Source: JBHIAG01 sp046758465
Lineage (GTDB): Bacteria; Acidobacteriota; Terriglobia; Acidiferrales; 2-02-FULL-67-57
Reading direction: 5' to 3'
Assembly: GCA_046758465.1 (NCBI GenBank)
Contig: JBHIAG010000019.1
Coordinates: 1 to 23,471 of the forward strand
DNA: 23,471 nucleotides
The notes beneath the pieces were generated by a model, which was given only the letters and a program-made list of their open reading frames with translations, was not told the DNA's origin and searched no databases. The stretch's first letter is position 1. The number at the start of each line of letters is the position of its first letter. Shown piece after piece: positions 13,740-21,720 of the stretch. The translations under genes and the position numbers were made by a program.

Positions 13740-13833
13740 GACTTCCATCCGCGAAGCCTCCGACACCCCTCGCCGGCAACGCCCCGCACAGGGCCAGTAT
13801 CGCGAACCCCGGGCCAGTAATCCTGGTGCCTCT

Positions 13834-15072
<1,239 letters not shown>

Positions 15073-15087
15073 AATCTAATCCCACTA

Positions 15088-15108
15088 GCCTGCCTGCCGC
15101 AGGCAGGC
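15088..15108. repeat. GCCTGCC-type palindrome upstream of ispD
   Basis: Arms GCCTGCCTG (15088-15096) and CAGGCAGGC (15100-15108) form a 9-bp perfect palindrome. The same sequence recurs at 16350-16370, and its reverse complement at 11345-11365. Confidence 0.85.
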
Positions 15109-15143
15109 CTCTCTGCGGGAGCGTCGCGAGGAGCTGGAGAGCG

Positions 15144-15845
15144 ATGAACGCGGTGGCCATCGTGCCTGCTGCCGGGCTGGGCATACGCATGGGGACAGAG
15201 CAGCGCAAGCCGCTGCTCGAACTCGAAGGCGTGCCCATCCTCATCTGGACGCTGCGCAAACTGGCGGCCTGCCCCCGCCTCCGCCAGCTCTTTGTGGCCC
15301 TGCGCAAGCAAGACTTTGCCGCGGTTGAGACGACGCTCGGCGGCGAGTCGTACCGCGCCCGCGTGACGCTGGTCGAAGGCGGGGACTACCGCCAGGACTC
15401 AGTGGTCGCCTGTCTGGCGCGCCTGCCGGCCGACACCGACCTGGTCGTCATCCACGACGCCGTGCGGCCGTTTGTGGACCTGGCGCTGGTCGAAAAGGTC
15501 ATGGATGCAGCCGCGGCCACCGGCGCCGCCATCGCCGCGCTGCCGATAACCGACACCGTCAAGCAGATTGACCGCACGCGCGTCTCGGGCACCCTGCCGC
15601 GTGAGCGCATCGTGCTCGCCCAAACCCCGCAGGCCTTCCGCTACGCTCTGCTCAAAGAAGCCTTTGCCCGCGCCGCGGCCGACGGCTACCACGGCACCGA
15701 CGAAGCGGTGCTGGTGGAGCGCCTCGGCCGCGAAGTGAGGGTGGTCGCGGGCTCCGACCGCAACCTGAAAATCACCAAGCCGGCCGACCTCGAACTCGCC
15801 CGCTTCCTGCTCGCCCAGGAACGCACGCCCGGCGCCGAAAAATAG
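15144..15845 (+). CDS. ispD: 2-C-methyl-D-erythritol 4-phosphate cytidylyltransferase
   Basis: IspD makes CDP-methylerythritol in the MEP pathway. The 233-residue protein shows the CTP-binding AIVPAAGLGIRMGTEQRKPLLEL at the start, HDAVRPFVD in the middle, the TVKQI and LAQTPQAFRY segments, TDEAVLVERLG and the final ITKPADLELA. GGAG lies 7-10 nt before ATG 15144. The ispF start is one base after its stop, so the two are translationally linked and probably co-transcribed. Confidence 0.95.
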   Translation: MNAVAIVPAAGLGIRMGTEQRKPLLELEGVPILIWTLRKLAACPRLRQLFVALRKQDFAAVETTLGGESYRARVTLVEGGDYRQDSVVACLARLPADTDLVVIHDAVRPFVDLALVEKVMDAAAATGAAIAALPITDTVKQIDRTRVSGTLPRERIVLAQTPQAFRYALLKEAFARAAADGYHGTDEAVLVERLGREVRVVAGSDRNLKITKPADLELARFLLAQERTPGAEK

Positions 15846-15846
15846 C

Positions 15847-16338
15847 ATGGCCGCTCCCCGCATCGGTCTTGGCTACGACTACCACCGGCTGGTGGGGGGG
15901 CGGAAGCTGCTGCTGGGTGGGGTTGAGATTCCGTTCGACAAAGGCCTGGCGGGACATTCAGACGGCGATGTGCTCACCCACGCGCTCTGCGATGCGCTGC
16001 TGGGCGCCGCCGGGCTCGGCGACCTCGGCCAGCACTTCCCCGACACCGACCCGAACTGGAAAGGCGTTTCAAGCCTCGCACTGCTGGCGCGCGTCCGCAG
16101 CATGATTGGCGAGAAAGGGTTGCGGGTGGTGCAGGCGGACACGGTAATTGTCGCCGAGCAGCCGAAGCTCGCCGGCTATTTTGAAAAGATGCGCGCCGCG
16201 CTCGCCGCCGCTCTGGGAATACTGCCCGAGCACATCAACATCAAGGCCAAGACCACCGAGGGACAGGAGGCGATCGGGCGAGGCGAAGCCATAGCAGCAC
16301 ACGCCGTGGTGCTGCTGGAAGCGGCCGGACGACCGTAG
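15847..16338 (+). CDS. ispF: 2-C-methyl-D-erythritol 2,4-cyclodiphosphate synthase
   Basis: IspF closes CDP-methylerythritol 2-phosphate to the cyclic diphosphate, two steps after IspD and one after IspE, which is also in this window. The 163-residue protein has the metal ligands D11 and H13 in GLGYDYHRL and H45 in HSDGDVLTHAL. DALLGAAGLGDLGQHFPDTD and the trimer-interface stretch IKAKTTEGQEAIGRGEAIAAHAV are also present. The start is fixed by its position one base after ispD and by homology; a separate ribosome binding site is not evident, as expected for coupled translation. Confidence 0.96.
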   Translation: MAAPRIGLGYDYHRLVGGRKLLLGGVEIPFDKGLAGHSDGDVLTHALCDALLGAAGLGDLGQHFPDTDPNWKGVSSLALLARVRSMIGEKGLRVVQADTVIVAEQPKLAGYFEKMRAALAAALGILPEHINIKAKTTEGQEAIGRGEAIAAHAVVLLEAAGRP

Positions 16339-16349
16339 GCAGTCTTGGA

Positions 16350-16370
16350 GCCTGCCTGCCGCAGGCAGGC
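16350..16370. repeat. GCCTGCC-type palindrome downstream of ispF
   Basis: Arms GCCTGCCTG (16350-16358) and CAGGCAGGC (16362-16370) form a palindrome identical to 15088-15108. Together the two copies bracket the ispD-ispF pair. Confidence 0.85.
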
Positions 16371-16446
16371 CGTGCCTCTTGCCTTGCGCGACCCTTTCGG
16401 GCATAAGTAAGGCTTTGCAAATTCGTCGTACGGCGAATTGTTCACC

Positions 16447-16620
16447 ATGGGACGCGAAAAAAAATCCCGGGTCCGCAAGAAGCATCAGCGCCGCCGCAAG
16501 CGGGTTGGGGCGAAGCTCAAGCTCTTCGAGCAAGCGCAGTTGAAGTATGAAGAGTTGCCCCAGATGGCACGCGAGTGGTTGGCCCGCAAACGCCGCAAGC
16601 AACAACCCACCACCACTTAA
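16447..16620 (+). CDS. Small highly basic protein of unknown function
   Basis: The 57-residue frame begins MGREKKSRVRKKHQRRRKR and continues to an amphipathic middle (LKLFEQAQLKYEELPQMAREWLA) and a KRRKQQ tail. More than a third of its residues are Lys or Arg, as in small ribosomal or RNA-binding proteins. I do not recognise the family. ATG 16447 is preferred over TTG 16438, but neither has a good Shine-Dalgarno; the nearest purine-rich sequence is about 35 nt upstream. It lies in the same direction between ispF and the gltX-like gene. The composition and its stable helix-like middle argue for a real gene, but it could be a chance frame. Confidence 0.55.
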   Translation: MGREKKSRVRKKHQRRRKRVGAKLKLFEQAQLKYEELPQMAREWLARKRRKQQPTTT

Positions 16621-16743
16621 CCGGCCTCACCGTAGCCACGGGTGAGACGTTCCGCATCCGAAAATCCTCTGCCAGCCCACCTGGGGACAGGCAGGCCAGC
16701 CCGAGTCAGTGTATTCTAGCCAGTTCACAACGGCGTCACCGAA

Positions 16744-17781
16744 ATGTCTCTTCCGGTTCACTATGCGCCGCCACGACTGACGGCGGAAAAGGGGTTGACC
16801 CTGGCCGCCGCCCGCGCGGCGCTCTACCGGTGGCTCTGGGCGCGCCAGCAAGGAGTGAGGTTCGCCGTCCGCGGCGGCCAGGAGCTGTGGCAAGAGGAAC
16901 TCGCTTGGCTGGGAATAACGCTGGAAGATTCACCCCAGGCAAACCAAAAAGGCGAAGTCAACGAGCCCGGCTGGCTCGCACGCTTGCCGGAAATTTTGCC
17001 TTCCGAGCCAACGCCCTGGGGAACCGGTAGGGCCGAGACCCCCGTCGCCGCGTTGCGCACACTGGGCGTCCTGCCGGAGACGCTGATGAACTTCCTGGCG
17101 CTGCTTGGCTGGCGGCCGCCGGAGGGTACGGCCGAAACCCTTTCCAGCGAGCAACTGCTGCGTCTGTTCAATCCCGAGCAGATCATCTTGACTCCCCTCC
17201 GCTTCGACCCGGAAAAGCTCCGTGCCCTCAACCGCCACTGGCTGCAGCTCGCCGACCTCGACCGGCTGCTCCGCTTGAGCCTGCCCGATTTCCACGCGGC
17301 GGGCTACCTCCCCGACGAGCTGCCGGAACCCGTGCGGCTGTGGCTGAAGGATGTCATTCGGGCGGTGTTGCCGGGGCTCGACTTCCTCTCGCTTCTCCCA
17401 CAGCGCACCGGGTTCATCTTCGCCTACTCCGCCGAGCACGCGCTCGCCTTTCCCGACAGCCGTGCGGCCCTGGAGCGTCAGGGCGCGCGCGCCGTCATCC
17501 GCGAGTTTGGCCGCCGTGTCCTCGCCGATAACTGGCCCGCCAAGGCGGGCGGGCTCACCGCCACCCGCCTGGCCGCAATTCTGGAAGAGGTAAAACAGGC
17601 GACCCACTACAAAGGCTGGACGCTGCTCGGGCCCGTCCGCGTCATCCTCACCGGGCTGCCCTACGGCCCCGAGCTCGCCGAGCTGGTTCCTATTTTCGAA
17701 ACCGGCAGCCAGCTCAACCTGCCGCAGCACGTCAAGAGTTGCCGCGAGCGGGTGCTGGAATTCTGCTCGGTTTTCGTCTAG
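16744..17781 (+). CDS. GluRS-like protein lacking the catalytic core (gltX relic or paralog)
   Basis: The 345-residue protein aligns by eye with glutamyl-tRNA synthetase at both ends. Residues 5-43 (YAPP, then LTLAAARAALYRWLWARQQG) match the GluRS opening, but the HIGH positions read TLA. The IEDTD segment is absent. About 180 residues of the Rossmann and connective domains are replaced by a 35-residue linker. Residues 91-125 match the KMSKS region; the KLSKR positions read PWGTG, then VAALRTLGVLPETLMNFLALLGW follows. From about 130 to the end is a full-length anticodon-binding half, with VRVILTGLPYGPEL near the C-terminus. It cannot be a normal synthetase. The frame is unbroken and GC-rich in third positions, so it is probably expressed. 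The order yacL-ispD-ispF-gltX matches Firmicutes. There is no clear Shine-Dalgarno before ATG 16744, and a stop at 16717 excludes a longer start. Confidence 0.8.
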   Translation: MSLPVHYAPPRLTAEKGLTLAAARAALYRWLWARQQGVRFAVRGGQELWQEELAWLGITLEDSPQANQKGEVNEPGWLARLPEILPSEPTPWGTGRAETPVAALRTLGVLPETLMNFLALLGWRPPEGTAETLSSEQLLRLFNPEQIILTPLRFDPEKLRALNRHWLQLADLDRLLRLSLPDFHAAGYLPDELPEPVRLWLKDVIRAVLPGLDFLSLLPQRTGFIFAYSAEHALAFPDSRAALERQGARAVIREFGRRVLADNWPAKAGGLTATRLAAILEEVKQATHYKGWTLLGPVRVILTGLPYGPELAELVPIFETGSQLNLPQHVKSCRERVLEFCSVFV

Positions 17782-17809
17782 CGCCCGTTGCATAACCTCT
17801 GCATGGCGG

Positions 17810-17865
17810 GTCAGGGCTTCAGCCCTGACATCCAAGAGCCAGGAAAAACAGGGGCTTTAGCCCCT
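17810..17865. repeat. Paired-hairpin element, copy 2
   Basis: Hairpin 1 is the 20-nt palindrome 17810-17829, with GTCAGGGC paired to GCCCTGAC around TTCA. After a 20-nt A-rich spacer, hairpin 2 is AGGGGC/GCCCCT around TTTA (17850-17865), followed by TGAGG. The layout is the same as 9277-9331. Confidence 0.75.
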
Positions 17866-17882
17866 GAGGGCTCACTGGGAGC

Positions 17883-18003
17883 GTGTCCTAGTTTGCGGGA
17901 AGGTGGTTGCGCGGTGTGCAGACTGGCAGCGAAAGTTCAACCCCGTGGCTCCTGCCACGGGGCCCAGCGGCGGGAGCCGCTGGGTTGAACGAAATTAGGA
18001 CAC
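17883..18003. mobile_element. Possible miniature inverted-repeat element
   Basis: The left end GTGTCCTAGTTTGCG (17883-17897) and right end CGAAATTAGGACAC (17990-18003) are inverted repeats; over the outer 12 nt, 11 match. The element is 121 nt, contains the 56-nt three-way-junction repeat against its right end, and codes for nothing. No clear target-site duplication is visible, so mobility is only inferred from the form. Confidence 0.4.
17935..17990. repeat. 56-nt three-way-junction element, copy 2
   Basis: This copy matches 9565-9620 at 55 of 56 positions. The single change (TCCC to TCCT in the first tetraloop) still allows pairing with the GGGA loop through a G-U wobble. All three stems are unchanged. 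Confidence 0.85.
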
Positions 18004-18042
18004 TACGCTTCCCTGCCCTTTTCTCTTGAAGTATCAGGGTAG

Positions 18043-19110
18043 CTAGGCGGAAGCAGCAGCTTGCGTCTCAGTGCCGGAACTGCTGGCCAGCAAGGCGAGT
18101 TGCCCGCAGGCGGCGAAGACGTCCTGCCCGCGCGAGCGGCGGATGAAGGCCAGCAGCCCACGGTCGCTAAGAATCTTCTGGAACTCCACCACGGCCGACT
18201 CCTCAGGAGCACGATAGGAGAGCCCGGGCACCGGATTCCAAGGAAGCAAGTTGACCTTGGCGCGCAGGCCGGCGAGCAAGCGCACCAGGCGCAGCGCGTC
18301 TTCCCGCGCATCGTTGAGCCCGCCCAGCAATACGTATTCGAACGTGATCCGTTCCCGCGGGCGCAGCGGATAGTCGCGGCAGGCAGCGAGCAGCGCGCCC
18401 AGGGGATGCTTCTTATTGATCGGCATGATCGCAGTGCGCACTTCGTCGGTGGTGGCATTGAGCGAGACGGCCAGCTTGGGCCGGATTTCCTCCTCAGCCA
18501 GCCGCCGGATGCCCGGCACAATCCCCACGGTGGAAAGTGTGATCTTGCGCAGGGGAATCTTCATTCCGTTCGGGTCGGCCAGCAGCCGCACCGCCTGCTG
18601 CACACTGTCGTAGTTCAGCAGCGGCTCGCCCTGGCCCATCAGGACGATGTTGGTTTGCGGCTTCAGGTGGTTGCGGTTGTCTTCGAGCGCCACCAGCACC
18701 TGCCCCACAATTTCGCCCGCACTCAGGTTGCGCAGCAAGCCTAGCTGTGCCGTGGCGCAGAAGTGGCACTCCACCGCACAACCGGCCTGGGTGGACAGGC
18801 AAACCGTCTGTCTTGCCGCCTCCGGCATCCAAACCGTCTCAATGCTCTGGCCATCCACCAAGCGCAGCACGTAGCGGATGGTCGCGTCCATCGAGGTGTG
18901 CTTCTGCTCGATGCTCGGCAGGCCGAGTGTCGCCTCCTCAGCCAGGCGCGCCCGCAGGCTCCGGGGCAGGTTAGTGATGCCGGCGAAGTCGCGGCGGCGC
19001 TGGGCGTAGAGGGCGTGATAGAGCTGGCTGCCGCGGTAGGCGGGCTCGCCCCAGTCCGCCGCCAGGCGGCGAAGCTCTCCCTGCGTACGGCCGAGAAGGT
19101 CAAGGGGCAT
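18043..19110 (-). CDS. rlmN: Dual-specificity 23S rRNA/tRNA adenine-C2 methyltransferase
   Basis: RlmN is a radical SAM enzyme that methylates A2503 of 23S rRNA and A37 of some tRNAs. The 355-residue protein has an N-terminal accessory domain (LPRSLRARL), the cysteine C104 that begins QTVCLSTQAGC, the radical SAM cluster C111-x3-C115-x2-C118 (GCAVECHFCAT), MGQGEPLLNYD, LAVSLNA, and the second catalytic cysteine in FAACGQLA near the C-terminus. The start is ATG 19110, where the protein begins MPLDLLGRTQGELRRL as expected. The open frame extends further upstream, but that part is unlike the family. It is divergent from the M16 peptidase and convergent with the gltX-like gene. Confidence 0.95.
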   Translation of the reverse strand: MPLDLLGRTQGELRRLAADWGEPAYRGSQLYHALYAQRRRDFAGITNLPRSLRARLAEEATLGLPSIEQKHTSMDATIRYVLRLVDGQSIETVWMPEAARQTVCLSTQAGCAVECHFCATAQLGLLRNLSAGEIVGQVLVALEDNRNHLKPQTNIVLMGQGEPLLNYDSVQQAVRLLADPNGMKIPLRKITLSTVGIVPGIRRLAEEEIRPKLAVSLNATTDEVRTAIMPINKKHPLGALLAACRDYPLRPRERITFEYVLLGGLNDAREDALRLVRLLAGLRAKVNLLPWNPVPGLSYRAPEESAVVEFQKILSDRGLLAFIRRSRGQDVFAACGQLALLASSSGTETQAAASA

Positions 19111-19315
19111 TGGCGAGCCTATCCCCGCGGAGAGGATAGCAATCGGGGGGCGCGCAAACAAGCGCCGGGCAATGCGATAAGTAGTTGTAGAGAAACGAGT
19201 TAGATTCACTCCCAGCGTAACTAGAATTTTCCCTACCCTTGTGCTAAAAGAGTGCCCCCCGCATAGGGTGTTTGCTGGCGGAGCCCTTCGGACCCGAGGC
19301 TGGCTCCGGGCGGCT

Positions 19316-20593
19316 ATGACGACGGACCTGCGCAACGTAAAGAAACATACGCTGGAGAACGGCCTGACCGTCATCAGCGAGCGGGTGCCCTACGTGCGCT
19401 CGGCAGCCATTGGCATCTGGGTGGTGGCGGGCTCGCGCAAGGAGCCCGTCGAAACCAACGGCATCTCCCACTTCATCGAGCACATGGTGTTCAAGGGAAC
19501 CCGGCACCGCAGCGTCGAGCAGATCGCGCGCGCGGTGGACCAGGTGGGCGGCAACCTCGACGCCTACACCACGAAAGAACTGATCTGCTTCAATGTCAAA
19601 GTACTCGACGAACATCTGCCCCTCGCCTTCGACGTCCTCTCCGACTTGGTCTTGAACCCGCTCTTCGCCGACTCCGACATCCGCAAGGAGCGTGGCGTCA
19701 TCCTGGAAGAGATCAAGATGGAGAGCGCCAACCCCGAATATCTGGTGTATGAAACCTTTATACAGAACTTCTGGCGCGACCACCCCATCGGCCGTCCTAT
19801 CCTCGGCACCAAGGACACGGTGCGCAACTTTGCGCGCCCGGCCGTGCTCGACTACTTTCGTCGCTGGTTCGTCCCCAACCGGACGATTGTCAGCGCCGCC
19901 GGCAACCTGCACCATGAGCAAGTGGTCGAGCTGGTGGCGCGCGCCTTCGGCGATCTTAAACCCGGCTCCAGGAGCGACGCCGACTTCCCGCCCACCTCGC
20001 ATGCACCCCTCATCACCCGCTCGCGGCGGGAACTCGAGCAGGTGCACATCTGCCTGGGCGTGCCCAGCTACCCGCTCGCCCACGAGCGTCGCTTCGCCTC
20101 CGCGCTGCTCCAGACCATCCTGGGCGGTGGGATGTCTTCGCGGCTGTTTCAAAAGATTCGGGAACGGGAGGGCTTGGCCTACGCCATCTTCAGCGACCTG
20201 CAGAGTTACAGCGACACGGGCATGTTGATCATCTATGCCGGCACCGACCGCAACACCGCGCCGCAGGTGATGCGAATGATCCTGGCCGAATTTTCCGACC
20301 TGAAAAAGAATCTTCTCAGCGAGGAAGAGCTGCGCGGTGCCAAGGACAACCTGAAGGGCTGGCTGATGCTCTCGCTCGAATCCACCACCGCGCGCATGTC
20401 GAACTGGGCCCGCCAGCAAATCCACTTCGGCGAGTTCCATTCCCTCGACCAGATTGCCCGCAGCGTGGAGGCCGTGAGCCCCGCTGACGTGCAGCAGCTC
20501 GCCCAGGAGTTTTTCCAGCCGGAATCGATCGGGGTAACCGTTCTCGGGAATCTGGACGGCTTCAAGCTCTCCCGCGAACAATTGGAATGCTAG
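19316..20593 (+). CDS. M16 family zinc peptidase
   Basis: This is a pitrilysin/processing-peptidase-type metalloprotease. The 425-residue protein has the inverted zinc motif HxxEH as H52-F-I-E55-H56, and the third ligand E132 lies 76 residues after H56 in GVILEEIKME, the standard spacing. VGGNLDAYTTKE and the second-domain R/Y region GGGMSSRLFQKIREREGLAYAIFS are also present, so both M16 half-domains are here. The start is set at ATG 19316 (MTTDLRNVKKHTLENGLTVI), the usual beginning of the family; a possible start at 19241 would add 25 unlike residues. Bacterial M16B members of this type are often called YmxG or mitochondrial-processing-peptidase-like; substrates are mostly unknown. Confidence 0.92.
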   Translation: MTTDLRNVKKHTLENGLTVISERVPYVRSAAIGIWVVAGSRKEPVETNGISHFIEHMVFKGTRHRSVEQIARAVDQVGGNLDAYTTKELICFNVKVLDEHLPLAFDVLSDLVLNPLFADSDIRKERGVILEEIKMESANPEYLVYETFIQNFWRDHPIGRPILGTKDTVRNFARPAVLDYFRRWFVPNRTIVSAAGNLHHEQVVELVARAFGDLKPGSRSDADFPPTSHAPLITRSRRELEQVHICLGVPSYPLAHERRFASALLQTILGGGMSSRLFQKIREREGLAYAIFSDLQSYSDTGMLIIYAGTDRNTAPQVMRMILAEFSDLKKNLLSEEELRGAKDNLKGWLMLSLESTTARMSNWARQQIHFGEFHSLDQIARSVEAVSPADVQQLAQEFFQPESIGVTVLGNLDGFKLSREQLEC

Positions 20594-20668
20594 CAGGAGG
20601 TTCGTGCGCGGCCGGTGCAACAGGGCTGGGGCTGGCGCACGCAGCGCCACCGGGTCGCGAATCGCGGG

Positions 20669-20697
20669 TTGACGTCCTGCGCATTTCCTGCTACATC
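20669..20697 (+). promoter_or_regulatory. Promoter candidate of the WalJ-like gene
   Basis: TTGACG (20669-20674, five of six) is followed after 17 nt by TACATC (20692-20697), preceded by TGC as in extended -10 boxes. The -10 match is weak. It lies 50-60 nt upstream of the gene start. Confidence 0.45.
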
Positions 20698-20752
20698 TCC
20701 CGCAAGAGGTACGCGAAAGAAAGAACCCTGAACGGGTAACGAGACGCGGGGC

Positions 20753-21544
20753 GTGCAGGTTACCATCCTCGGCAGTGGTTCGTCGGGCAACGCCACACTG
20801 GTGTCGAGCGGGCGCACGCGCCTGCTGATGGATGCCGGCTTCTCCAAGCGCGAAACCTTGAAGCGGCTGGCCGCCGCCGGCGAGCCGACCGATCCTGTCC
20901 CGACCATTCTGATCTCCCACGAGCATGCCGACCACATCCAGGGTCTGCTCGCGCTGGCCCAGGAGTGGAACGCCACGGTCTATCTGACTGCCGGGGCGCG
21001 CGCGGCGTTGGCGTGGGCCCGCGCGTTGCCACGGGTGGAAACCTTCCGGCCCGGCCAGCGCTTCCCCATCGGCGACATCGAAGTCACGCCGTTTCTCACC
21101 CCCCACGATGCCGTCGAGCCCGTCGGCTTCACCTTTCAGGCCAACGGGGTGAAGACCGCGCTCGTCACCGACATCGGTTGCATCACCGAACTCATCAAGC
21201 AGCAGATAGGCGGGGCGGACTGCCTGATCATTGAGTCGAACCACGACCTGGAGATGCTCCGCCACGGCCCCTATCCGTGGTTCGTCAAGCAGCGCGTGCT
21301 TTCGCGTCTCGGTCACCTTTCGAATCTGGAGCTGGGCCGGTTCCTCGAGGAGGACTTTGACGGTGGAGCGCGCTACCTCATCCTGGCTCACATTTCCGAG
21401 AACAACAACCACCCGGAAATCGCACGGATGAATGCCACCGAAGCCTTTGCGCGCCGTCAGACCCGCTTCCCGCTGTCACTGCCGCGCTCGGCGGAGCTGC
21501 TCTTGACCAGCCAGCGCACGCCGCTCGGCCCGATTCGTGTCTAA
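20753..21544 (+). CDS. Metallo-beta-lactamase fold hydrolase (YycJ/WalJ-like)
   Basis: The 263-residue protein starts MQVTILGSGSSGNATLV, typical of the YycJ/WalJ branch. It has the metal motif SHEHADHIQG (H56, H58, D60, H61), a T-D segment (LVTDIGC), ESNHD and the late His in LAHISENNNHPE. YycJ is linked to 5'-3' exonuclease activity in Firmicutes, so a nucleic-acid role is likely, though the exact substrate is not known. The start is GTG 20753, fixed by homology because the ribosome binding site is only GGGG-like. It follows the M16 peptidase by 159 nt that include a promoter candidate. Confidence 0.9.
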   Translation: MQVTILGSGSSGNATLVSSGRTRLLMDAGFSKRETLKRLAAAGEPTDPVPTILISHEHADHIQGLLALAQEWNATVYLTAGARAALAWARALPRVETFRPGQRFPIGDIEVTPFLTPHDAVEPVGFTFQANGVKTALVTDIGCITELIKQQIGGADCLIIESNHDLEMLRHGPYPWFVKQRVLSRLGHLSNLELGRFLEEDFDGGARYLILAHISENNNHPEIARMNATEAFARRQTRFPLSLPRSAELLLTSQRTPLGPIRV

Positions 21545-21670
21545 TCTTTTCCGCCGAAGCGATACGACGCGCTTAGTGGCTGGCTTTGTCTCCTATATCA
21601 CGCTTTCGCGCGCTCCGCAGTTCGGCTATGATTATGATGAAGATGAATTAGGTTGTTCGATTCCTGTTTT

Positions 21671-21698
21671 CCCTGCGCGTCGCGTAGTGAGCGCAGGG
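21671..21698 (+). promoter_or_regulatory. Hairpin in the purB leader
   Basis: CCCTGCGC (21671-21678) pairs perfectly with GCGCAGGG (21691-21698) around a 12-nt loop, 22 nt before the purB start. No T-run follows. TATGAT sequences at 21627-21632 and 21633-21638 could serve as -10 boxes upstream, but no good -35 is seen. It is not a purine riboswitch. Confidence 0.4.
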
Positions 21699-21720
21699 TG
21701 TCTCTGAGGGGAATTGGGCG

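Larger units (their letters stand above)
17782..18042. other. Repeat cluster between the gltX-like gene and rlmN
   Basis: The two genes converge. The gap holds no gene, but it is filled by a paired-hairpin element (17810-17865) and a 121-nt structure with terminal inverted repeats (17883-18003) enclosing the second three-way-junction element. No simple T-tailed terminator is visible for either gene. Confidence 0.6.

Noticed and set aside
16744..17781. Frameshifted pseudogene of gltX
   Set aside because: The frame is unbroken over 345 codons, and no catalytic-core remnants are visible in other frames or just upstream.
19244..21412. 722-residue open frame on the minus strand across the M16 and WalJ-like genes
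   Set aside because: It is a mirror frame of two well-supported genes with no protein signature of its own.
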